A DNA stretch of 7,110 nucleotides, from NCBI GenBank assembly GCA_018623875.1, contig JAAZUZ010000082.1, forward strand, positions 1-7,110, in the 5' to 3' direction. The notes under the pieces are model-generated. The model had not been told where the DNA came from and did not search any database. It worked only from the letters and a program-made list of their open reading frames with translations. The DNA comes from Synechococcus sp. HW_metabat.21 (GTDB lineage Bacteria > Cyanobacteriota > Cyanobacteriia > PCC-6307 > Cyanobiaceae). A program made the position numbers and the translations under genes. Within the stretch, counting starts at the first letter, position 1. Every line of letters starts with the position of its first letter. Shown one piece after another: positions 1 through 5,259 of the stretch.

Positions 1-1
1 A

Positions 2-1372
2 TCCAGGGCGAGTTACCCCAAGCAGTACTGGGCCCTCGCGGGTCAAGGCGAAGAGACCCTGCTGCAGCAAACACAGCAACGTCTGGAGGGAATTGCAGAT
101 CTCCAGCCGCCGCTGCTGATATGCAATGAAGACCACCGCTTCATCGTGGCAGAGCAGATGCGCCAGATCGGCGTGGATCCCTCAGCGATCCTGCTGGAGC
201 CCGTGGGCCGCAACACCGCACCGGCCGTGGCCATTGCCGCGCTCCAGGCCATGGCCGCGGGCGATGACCCGCTGCTGCTGGTGCTCGCTGCCGACCACGT
301 CATCCGCGATGGAGCCGCCTTCCGCCAAACAGTCCAAGCGGGAGTCCAGGCCGCGGAGTCGGGCCAACTGGTGACCTTCGGGATCGTCCCCACCGCACCC
401 GAAACCGGCTACGGCTACATCGAAGCCGCCCAACCGCTGGGGGATGCGGCCGCCCCAGTGCCGATCGCCCGGTTCGTCGAGAAACCCGACCGCACCACCG
501 CCGAAGGCTTCCTGGCCACTGGCCGCTTCACTTGGAACAGCGGCATGTTCCTGTTCAAGGCCAGCGTGATCCTGGCGGAATTGGAACGACTCGCTCCCGA
601 GGTGGTCCAGGCCTGCCGGAATGCGCTCGCCCAAGGCGGCTCGGACCTGAACTTCCAACGCCTCGAGAAGGACGCCTTTGCCCAGTGCCCCAACGTCGCC
701 ATCGACGTGGCCGTGATGGAGCGCACCGACCGGGGCGCCGTGCTGCCACTACAAGCCGGCTGGAGCGATGTCGGCAGCTGGAGCGCCCTCTGGGAAACCG
801 CCGACCAGGACCAGCAGGGCAACGTGCTGCGGGGCCGGGTCATCAGCGAGAACAGCCGCAACTGCTACCTGCGCAGTGAACACCGTTTGGTGGTGGGCCT
901 GGGCGTCGAGGACCTCGTGGTGGTGGAAACCAATGACGTGGTGCTTGTCGCCAAACGGGATCAGGCTCAGAACGTCAAAAGCATCGTCGGGCTGCTCGAG
1001 CAAAGCGGCGCAGCGGAGAGCAAGGCCCACCGCAAGATCTACAGGCCCTGGGGCGCCTACGACGGCATCACCGAAGGCGACCGCTGGCAGGTGAAGCGCA
1101 TCAGCGTGAACCCCGGCGCCTCACTGTCATTGCAGATGCACCACCACCGAGCGGAGCACTGGATCGTGGTGCAAGGCACCGCGGTCGTCGAGAAGGACGG
1201 CGTTGAGGAGTTGGTGGGAGAGAACCAAAGCACCTACATCCCCCTGGGCTGCAAGCACCGCCTCTCCAACCCCGGCAAGATTCCCGTCGAGATGATCGAG
1301 GTCCAGAGCGGCCCTTACCTCGGCGAGGACGACATCGTCCGCTTCGAGGACCTCTATGGGCGAAGCGCCTAA
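2..1372 (+). CDS. manC: Bifunctional mannose-1-phosphate guanylyltransferase / mannose-6-phosphate isomerase, 5' partial
   Basis: Makes GDP-mannose from mannose-1-phosphate and GTP in the cytoplasm; the C-terminal domain is of the type II phosphomannose isomerase family (fructose-6-P to mannose-6-P). The frame is open from base 2, and the first visible residues, SRASYPKQYW, are the end of the nucleotidyltransferase signature (GGxGTRLWPLSRxxxPKQ), so the true start and about 20 residues lie left of the window. The GTG at 146 is not the start. In visible numbering (456 residues): AADH at 96-99, FVEKP at 158-162, WNSGMF at 178-183, WSDVGSW at 254-260, then a cupin domain at about 345-453 with the metal-binding motif QMHHHRAEHW at 378-387 and the usual tail ending LYGR. 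The inferred full length, about 475-480, fits the family. The product probably feeds surface polysaccharide. Stop TAA; glmS converges 5 bp away. The family is certain; how active the isomerase half is cannot be judged from sequence. Confidence 0.96.
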   Translation, partial: SRASYPKQYWALAGQGEETLLQQTQQRLEGIADLQPPLLICNEDHRFIVAEQMRQIGVDPSAILLEPVGRNTAPAVAIAALQAMAAGDDPLLLVLAADHVIRDGAAFRQTVQAGVQAAESGQLVTFGIVPTAPETGYGYIEAAQPLGDAAAPVPIARFVEKPDRTTAEGFLATGRFTWNSGMFLFKASVILAELERLAPEVVQACRNALAQGGSDLNFQRLEKDAFAQCPNVAIDVAVMERTDRGAVLPLQAGWSDVGSWSALWETADQDQQGNVLRGRVISENSRNCYLRSEHRLVVGLGVEDLVVVETNDVVLVAKRDQAQNVKSIVGLLEQSGAAESKAHRKIYRPWGAYDGITEGDRWQVKRISVNPGASLSLQMHHHRAEHWIVVQGTAVVEKDGVEELVGENQSTYIPLGCKHRLSNPGKIPVEMIEVQSGPYLGEDDIVRFEDLYGRSA

Positions 1373-1379
1373 CGGCGCT
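1364..1379. terminator. Hairpin spanning the convergent manC and glmS stops
   Basis: The sequence agcgcc-taac-ggcgct is a perfect 6-bp GC-rich inverted repeat with a 4-nt loop. The manC stop TAA (1370-1372) lies in the loop and the glmS stop (CTA on the + strand, 1378-1380) overlaps the 3' arm. Because the repeat is symmetric, both transcripts would form it. There is no T-tract on either side, so it is not a canonical intrinsic terminator. It may still stabilise 3' ends or help termination. Part of the arms is coding sequence, so chance is possible. Confidence 0.4.
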
Positions 1380-3270
1380 ACTCCACCGTCACGCTCTTGG
1401 CGAGGTTGCGGGGCTGATCGACATCCAGCCCCCGGTGAGCTGCGATGTGGTAACTGAGCAGCTGCATCGGCACGACGGTCAACAGCGGGCTCAGCAGCTC
1501 ATCGACTTCCGGCACCGGCAGCAGGGTGTCGAAGAGCTCCGCATCTGGGCAGTTGGGAGCAACCCCCACCAACTGGGCATCACGGGCCTTGGCTTCCTGG
1601 GCATTGCTGAGCACCTTGTCGAAGACAGTCCCAGGGACCGCGATTGAGACGACGGGCACCCGAGCATCCAAAAGGGCAATCGGGCCATGCTTCATCTCGC
1701 CGGCGGGATAACCCTCGGCATGGATGTAGCTGATCTCCTTGAGCTTCAGGGCTCCCTCAAGGGCAATCGGATAGTTGATTCCCCGTCCCAGGAAAATCAC
1801 GTCCTGGGTGTCCGCAAAGAGATGGGCCATCTGCTCGCAGCGGCTGTCGTGGTCGTCCACCAAGCTGCGCAGTTGCTGGGGTAGCTCCCGAAGACCAGCA
1901 ATCAGCTGCTGCACAGCCTCAGCATCCAACACCCCAGGCCGGCCAGAGCGGCGCTCGGCAAACGCAATGGCCAATCCGTAGAAGGCCAGGAGCTGACCGA
2001 GGAAGGTCTTCGTGGCCGCCACACCCACCTCAATGCCAGCGCCGATGTCGAGAATTTGATCAACCATCCGGCCCAGGGAGCTTTCGGGGCGGTTGGTGAT
2101 CCCGAGCAGGCGAGGCGCAAAGGCGGGATCGGCGACGGCGCGGCGACGCTCCTGCTCCATCGCCAAGGCCGCGAGGGTGTCGGCGGTTTCGCCCGACTGG
2201 GTCACACCGATGGTGAGGGTGTTCGGTGCGAGCGGGGGCGGGGCGTAGCGGAATTCGCTGGCATAGAAGACGCTGGTGGGAATCCCGGCCAACTGCTCGA
2301 GGAGATAAGCCCCCACCAGGGCGGCGTGGCGGCTGGTGCCGCAGGCAAGCACCTGGATGCGCTCGATCCCTTCAAAGACGCTCTCGTCGAGGGGCAGAGC
2401 GACCCGCGCTGAAGCCTCCGGCAGATGACGCGCAACCCACAGCGCCGCGGTCTCGGGCTGCTCGTGGATTTCCTTGAGCATGAAGTGGCGGAAGCTGCGC
2501 TTGTCCGCCACGTGGTCGCTCCCACTGAGGAGCGTCGGTGCCCGCTGAACCCGCGCTCCAGTCTCGTCGTAGAGCTCAATGCCCAAAGGGGTCAGCAGGG
2601 CCACCTCCCCGTCTTCCATCGGCAGGATGGTGCGGGTGAAACCGGCCAGGGCTGGGGTGTCGCTAGCGCAGAGAAATTCCCCTTCCCCAAGACCAATCAA
2701 CAGGGGCGCCGCCTTGCGGGCCACCACCAGCGCTCCAGGGAGGGCCTCCCAAACCACGGCGAGGGCATAGGCCCCGTGCAGGCGAGGCAGAACGGATTGG
2801 ACCGCCGCGAGTAAGAGCTGCGGAGAAGGGGTCTGGCCCGATGCCTCCAGCTGATCGAGCTCCTGACCCAACAGGTGGGGGATGACCTCGGTGTCGGTGT
2901 CCGAGCGGAAGACAACCCCCTTGGCCTGGAGCTCCTCACGCAAGCTCCGATAGTTCTCGATGATCCCGTTCTGGACCACCCCAAGGCGGCGAGGACCGTC
3001 GAGGTGCGGGTGGGCGTTGCGCTCTTCCGGCTTGCCATGGGTCGCCCAACGGGTGTGACCGATGCCGCATTGCCCTTGCGCACCTTGGGCCTCGAAACGG
3101 GCGGTGAGATTCGCGAGCTTGCCCTCAGCACGCAGACAGGTCAGTCCGGAATCAGCAGCAACGGTGGCAATGCCCGCTGAGTCGTAGCCCCGATATTCGA
3201 GCTGACGCAGACCCTCCAACAGGAGCGGTGCCGCCTCGCGCGAACCAATCACCGCAACGATGCCGCACAT
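1378..3270 (-). CDS. glmS: Glutamine--fructose-6-phosphate aminotransferase (isomerizing)
   Basis: Converts fructose-6-phosphate and glutamine to glucosamine-6-phosphate and glutamate, the first committed step to UDP-GlcNAc for peptidoglycan and lipopolysaccharide; cytoplasmic. The ATG at 3270 is chosen because it gives MCGIVAVIG, where Cys2 becomes the N-terminal glutaminase nucleophile; the frame also opens at a TTG 15 bases upstream (3285), which would bury that cysteine. Length is 630 residues (E. coli 609). N-terminal amidotransferase domain about 2-230: HTRWATHG at 72-79, NGIIEN at 101-106 (oxyanion Asn/Gly), SDTDTEVI at 123-130. First SIS domain about 300-440: CGTSRHA at 310-316, TQSGETADTL at 357-366. 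Second SIS domain about 480-620: LKLKE at 508-512, GEMKHGP at 524-530, and the invariant C-terminus DQPRNLAKSVTVE with Lys625. All key residues are present. Only 14 nt separate its start from the psaC terminator, leaving no room for a separate promoter or a glmS-type ribozyme (about 150 nt or more) in the gap. The Shine-Dalgarno match is weak. Confidence 0.98.
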   Translation of the reverse strand: MCGIVAVIGSREAAPLLLEGLRQLEYRGYDSAGIATVAADSGLTCLRAEGKLANLTARFEAQGAQGQCGIGHTRWATHGKPEERNAHPHLDGPRRLGVVQNGIIENYRSLREELQAKGVVFRSDTDTEVIPHLLGQELDQLEASGQTPSPQLLLAAVQSVLPRLHGAYALAVVWEALPGALVVARKAAPLLIGLGEGEFLCASDTPALAGFTRTILPMEDGEVALLTPLGIELYDETGARVQRAPTLLSGSDHVADKRSFRHFMLKEIHEQPETAALWVARHLPEASARVALPLDESVFEGIERIQVLACGTSRHAALVGAYLLEQLAGIPTSVFYASEFRYAPPPLAPNTLTIGVTQSGETADTLAALAMEQERRRAVADPAFAPRLLGITNRPESSLGRMVDQILDIGAGIEVGVAATKTFLGQLLAFYGLAIAFAERRSGRPGVLDAEAVQQLIAGLRELPQQLRSLVDDHDSRCEQMAHLFADTQDVIFLGRGINYPIALEGALKLKEISYIHAEGYPAGEMKHGPIALLDARVPVVSIAVPGTVFDKVLSNAQEAKARDAQLVGVAPNCPDAELFDTLLPVPEVDELLSPLLTVVPMQLLSYHIAAHRGLDVDQPRNLAKSVTVE

Positions 3271-3284
3271 AGCGCCTGGAACCA

Positions 3285-3311
3285 ATAAAAAAGCCCGGCT
3301 GGGCCGGGCTT
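3285..3311 (-). terminator. Rho-independent terminator of psaC
   Basis: On the + strand, 3291-3299 (aagcccggc) pairs perfectly with 3303-3311 (gccgggctt) around the 3-nt loop 3300-3302. Read on the minus strand, the 9-bp GC-rich stem is followed directly by a run of six T and then ATT (3292-3284), a textbook intrinsic terminator. It begins 19 nt after the psaC stop codon. On the + strand there is no T-tract, so it acts for minus-strand transcripts only. It ends about 14 nt before the glmS ATG, so any psaC read-through transcript would carry it in the glmS leader. Confidence 0.9.
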
Positions 3312-3330
3312 GAGCTTATGGGAGGTGGGC

Positions 3331-3576
3331 TTAGTAAGCCAGGCCCATAGAACGAGTGGTTTCGTCGCCCAGGTAAACCCGAATGGAGAGGAAGTCGGTG
3401 GGGCAAGCGGTCTCACAACGCTTGCAACCAACGCAATCTTCGGTGCGAGGGGAGGAAGCAATCTGACCGGCTTTGCAGCCGTCCCAGGGCACCATCTCGA
3501 GGACATCGAGGGGGCATGCCCGAACGCACTGGGTGCAGCCGATGCAGGTGTCGTAAATCTTGACGGCGTGGGACAT
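3331..3576 (-). CDS. psaC: Photosystem I iron-sulfur center subunit PsaC
   Basis: Stromal/cytoplasmic-face subunit of photosystem I that binds the terminal [4Fe-4S] clusters FA and FB and passes electrons to ferredoxin or flavodoxin. The protein is 81 residues, the family length. Two ferredoxin motifs are intact: Cys11, Cys14, Cys17, Cys21-Pro and Cys48, Cys51, Cys54, Cys58-Pro. By the established scheme, FB is held by Cys11/14/17/58 and FA by Cys21/48/51/54. The C-terminus TTRSMGLAY is the segment that anchors PsaC to PsaA/PsaB. The start at 3576 gives the conserved MSHAVKIYDTC; in-frame starts at 3609 (ATG) and 3630 (GTG) would add 11 or 18 unconserved residues and are rejected. Residue 71 is Asp (YLGDET) where, from memory, Synechocystis has Ala. 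psaC is transcribed divergently from acpP and ends in a strong terminator before glmS. The leader has at best a weak Shine-Dalgarno match. Confidence 0.99.
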   Translation of the reverse strand: MSHAVKIYDTCIGCTQCVRACPLDVLEMVPWDGCKAGQIASSPRTEDCVGCKRCETACPTDFLSIRVYLGDETTRSMGLAY

Positions 3577-3598
3577 GTCGTCTCTGGACGCGACGCTC

Positions 3599-3625
3599 AA
3601 AGTACTCATGCCGATGGGGTTCCAA
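3599..3625 (-). promoter_or_regulatory. Candidate psaC promoter
   Basis: On the minus strand, TACTTT (3604-3599) fits the loose cyanobacterial -10 pattern TAnnnT, and TTGGAA (3625-3620) is a -35-like hexamer 15 bp upstream, shorter than the usual 16-18. Transcription would begin near 3592 and give a leader of about 16 nt. The fit is modest and comes from reading by eye; no alternative in the gap looked better. Confidence 0.3.
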
Positions 3626-3628
3626 CCC
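3617..3628. repeat. Short dyad in the psaC promoter region
   Basis: gggtt-cc-aaccc is a perfect inverted repeat with 5-bp arms and a 2-bp centre. The spacer is too short for a comfortable RNA hairpin, so if functional it would be a DNA operator. It overlaps the candidate psaC -35 element. Dyads of this size arise by chance about once per kilobase. Confidence 0.3.
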
Positions 3629-3678
3629 ACGGACCCCGGCGGCCGTCACCCTTGTTCATACGCGTTTCGGGAATCCGC

Positions 3679-3690
3679 CCTACCCGTAGG
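3679..3690. promoter_or_regulatory. Dyad upstream of acpP (possible operator)
   Basis: cctac-cc-gtagg is a perfect inverted repeat with 5-bp arms and a 2-bp centre, ending 23 nt before the acpP start codon. Its core tacccgta (3681-3688) recurs just upstream of tkt (5248-5255), there also inside a perfect dyad. It overlaps the candidate acpP -10. Operator function is an inference. Confidence 0.35.
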
Positions 3691-3692
3691 AT
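3687..3692 (+). promoter_or_regulatory. Candidate acpP -10 element
   Basis: TAGGAT matches the TAnnnT pattern and 4 of 6 positions of TATAAT. It would start transcription near 3699-3700, with a leader of about 14 nt. No convincing -35 hexamer lies 16-18 bp upstream; TTGTTC at 3652-3657 is -35-like but too distant (29 bp). Confidence 0.3.
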
Positions 3693-3713
3693 GCGGCGTC
3701 CGACACTCCGGCC

Positions 3714-3956
3714 ATGTCCCAGGAAGCGATCTTCGAGAAAGTCCGCTCGATCGTTGTTGAGCAGCTGAGCGTTGATGCCGGCGAGGTCAAGCCTGAATCC
3801 AACTTCCAGAACGATCTGGGCGCTGACTCCCTCGACACCGTTGAACTCGTGATGGCCCTGGAAGAGGCCTTCGATATCGAGATCCCCGACGAAGCTGCTG
3901 AGGGCATCGCCACCGTTGGCGACGCCGTCAAATACATCCAGGACAAGCAGGCCTGA
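3714..3956 (+). CDS. acpP: Acyl carrier protein
   Basis: Small acidic cytoplasmic carrier that holds growing acyl chains as thioesters on a 4'-phosphopantetheine arm during type II fatty acid synthesis; FabF, encoded next, is one of its partners. The protein is 80 residues, normal for the family (E. coli 78). The phosphopantetheine attachment site is Ser39 in the motif GADSLDTVEL (36-45) at the head of helix II, and the four-helix pattern with its acidic helices II and III is intact (for example EEAFDIEIPDEAAE, 50-63). The ATG at 3714 gives a standard N-terminus; no strong Shine-Dalgarno sequence precedes it. Its stop lies 11 nt before fabF, so the two are almost surely cotranscribed. Identity is clear. 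Confidence 0.98.
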   Translation: MSQEAIFEKVRSIVVEQLSVDAGEVKPESNFQNDLGADSLDTVELVMALEEAFDIEIPDEAAEGIATVGDAVKYIQDKQA

Positions 3957-3963
3957 GGAAGGA
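3957..3963 (+). promoter_or_regulatory. Ribosome binding site of fabF
   Basis: GGAAGGA, directly after and overlapping the acpP stop context (TGAGGAAGGA), lies 4 nt before the fabF ATG at 3968. It is the clearest Shine-Dalgarno sequence in the window and supports that start over the GTG immediately after it. It also suggests ribosomes finishing acpP could restart on fabF. Confidence 0.8.
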
Positions 3964-3967
3964 ATTA

Positions 3968-5215
3968 ATGGTGGAGGGTCTCCGCCGCGTCGTCGTCACC
4001 GGCCTTGGCGCGGTCACACCGATTGGGAATGACGTCACTTCCTATTGGGAAGGACTGAGCAGTGGTCGTAACGGGGTGGCACCGATCACCCTGTTTGACG
4101 CGTCTGCCCATGCCTGCCGATTTGCGGCTGAGGTGAAGGATTTCGATCCCTCCGCCTACATCGAGCCCAAGGAAAGCAAGCGCTGGGATCGGTTCTGTCA
4201 GTTCGGCGTTGTCGCCGCCAAGCAGGCCGTTGCCCAAGCCGGGTTGACCATTGATGACAGCAATGCCCACCGCATTGGAACCGCCATCGGTTCGGGTGTG
4301 GGTGGCCTGCTGATGATGGAGAGCCAAGCCCACGTGCTCAAGGGCAAGGGCCCGTCACGGGTCAGCCCGTTCACGGTTCCGATGATGATCCCGAACATGG
4401 CCACGGGCCTGACGGCGATCGCCATCGGCGCGAAGGGCCCCAGCACCGCGGTGGCCACGGCCTGTGCCGCAGGCTCCAACGCCATCGGTGATGCCTTTCG
4501 CCTGATCCAGCTAGGTCAAGCCGACGCCATGGTTTGCGGGGGGGCGGAATCCGCCATCACCCCACTGGGCGTTGCTGGCTTCGCCAGCGCCAAGGCCCTC
4601 TCCTTCCGCAACGACGATCCCGCGACGGCCAGTCGCCCCTTCGATGCGGAACGAGACGGCTTCGTCATCGGAGAGGGTGCCGGTGTGCTCGTCCTCGAAA
4701 GCCTTGAGCATGCCAAGGCCCGCGGCGCCACCATCCTCGCGGAGATTGTGGGCTATGGCATGACCTGCGACGCCCACCACATCACCTCCCCAACGCCCGG
4801 CGGCGTGGGTGGTGCTGAGGCGATGCGCCTTGCCCTGAAGGACGCCCGTATCGAGGCGGAGGCGGTCGATTACGTCAACGCCCACGGCACCAGCACCCCG
4901 GCGAACGACTCCAACGAGTCCTCCGCCATCAAGTCCTCCCTTGGGGAGCGGGCCAAACAGATTCCTGTGAGCTCGACCAAGTCGATGACCGGGCACCTGT
5001 TGGGCGGCAGCGGCGGCATTGAAGCTGTTGCTGGGGTCCTGGCAATTGGGCACAACCTGGTCCCGCCTACGATCAATTACCAAAATCCGGATCCTGCCTG
5101 TGATCTGGATGTCGTTCCCAATCAGGCCCGGGAACACAAACTGAACGTGGTGCTCTCGAATTCCTTTGGGTTCGGCGGCCACAACGTTTGCCTGGCGTTC
5201 CGCCGGTTCAACTGA
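3968..5215 (+). CDS. fabF: Beta-ketoacyl-[acyl-carrier-protein] synthase II
   Basis: Condenses malonyl-ACP with acyl-ACP, releasing CO2 and lengthening the chain by two carbons in type II fatty acid synthesis; cytoplasmic homodimer with a thiolase fold. The 415 residues match FabF length (E. coli 413). The N-terminus carries the VVVTGLGAVTPIGN signature (8-21). Catalytic residues are all present: nucleophile Cys166 in TACAAGS (164-170), His306 in NAHGTSTPAND (304-314), Lys338 and His343 in KSMTGHLLGGSGG (338-350). Phe400 in NSFGFGGHN (398-406) is the gating phenylalanine of the family. The length, the SFGFGGHN tail and pairing with acpP favour FabF over FabB. The start is fixed by a strong Shine-Dalgarno sequence 4 nt upstream. 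acpP lies 11 bp upstream and tkt 44 bp downstream, with no convincing terminator between. Confidence 0.98.
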   Translation: MVEGLRRVVVTGLGAVTPIGNDVTSYWEGLSSGRNGVAPITLFDASAHACRFAAEVKDFDPSAYIEPKESKRWDRFCQFGVVAAKQAVAQAGLTIDDSNAHRIGTAIGSGVGGLLMMESQAHVLKGKGPSRVSPFTVPMMIPNMATGLTAIAIGAKGPSTAVATACAAGSNAIGDAFRLIQLGQADAMVCGGAESAITPLGVAGFASAKALSFRNDDPATASRPFDAERDGFVIGEGAGVLVLESLEHAKARGATILAEIVGYGMTCDAHHITSPTPGGVGGAEAMRLALKDARIEAEAVDYVNAHGTSTPANDSNESSAIKSSLGERAKQIPVSSTKSMTGHLLGGSGGIEAVAGVLAIGHNLVPPTINYQNPDPACDLDVVPNQAREHKLNVVLSNSFGFGGHNVCLAFRRFN

Positions 5216-5259
5216 CCCGCGGTCTCCCCGCCCGTACACCCTTCCCTTACCCGTAACCC
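5216..5259 (+). promoter_or_regulatory. fabF-tkt gap and tkt leader without Shine-Dalgarno
   Basis: This 44-nt gap is dominated by pyrimidines, especially C, and holds no purine-rich Shine-Dalgarno sequence before the tkt ATG. A weak 4-bp inverted repeat (gcgg 5219-5222 with ccgc 5228-5231) has no T-tract and is not a convincing terminator, so read-through from fabF is plausible. A 10-bp dyad, ttac-cc-gtaa (5247-5256), ends 3 nt before the start codon. No clear -10/-35 pair was seen. Confidence 0.5.
5247..5256. repeat. Dyad before tkt sharing its core with the acpP dyad
   Basis: ttac-cc-gtaa is a perfect inverted repeat with 4-bp arms and a CC centre. It contains tacccgta (5248-5255), the same 8-mer as in the dyad before acpP (3681-3688). 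Flanking bases differ between the two sites, but each keeps its symmetry. Confidence 0.35.

Larger units (their letters stand above)
3577..3713. promoter_or_regulatory. Divergent psaC / acpP intergenic regulatory region
   Basis: This 137-bp gap is the longest gene-free stretch in the window and separates two genes that both need promoters. It holds plausible but weak -10 elements for each direction and two perfect 5-2-5 dyads (3617-3628 and 3679-3690). The middle (about 3629-3675) is GC-rich and no further signal was recognised there. That promoters lie here follows from gene orientation; the exact sites are inferred. Confidence 0.75.

Noticed and set aside
146..1372. manC starting at the GTG at 146
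   Set aside because: The frame is open to base 2 and encodes the SRASYPKQYW signature upstream, so the true start is outside the window.
2056..2814. Plus-strand ORFs of 118-129 codons opposite glmS
   Set aside because: These are shadow frames within intact glmS with no start signals or recognisable motifs.
1378..3285. glmS starting at the TTG at 3285
   Set aside because: The extension MVPGA would bury Cys2, which must be N-terminal for glutaminase activity; the ATG at 3270 gives MCGIVAVIG.
3271..3330. glmS-type ribozyme or other riboswitch before glmS
   Set aside because: Only 60 nt separate the genes and they are largely filled by the psaC terminator, leaving no space for a structured aptamer or ribozyme.
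3331..3630. psaC starting at GTG 3630 or ATG 3609
   Set aside because: PsaC begins MSHxVKIYDTC throughout cyanobacteria and is 81 residues; the extra 11-18 residues show no conservation and overlap the promoter region.
5219..5231. Small inverted repeat after fabF as a terminator
   Set aside because: It has only a 4-bp stem and no T-tract, so it was not called as a terminator.
4511..5239. 242-codon minus-strand ORF opposite fabF
   Set aside because: It lies wholly over conserved fabF sequence, shows no recognisable domain and is typical of shadow frames in GC-rich DNA.
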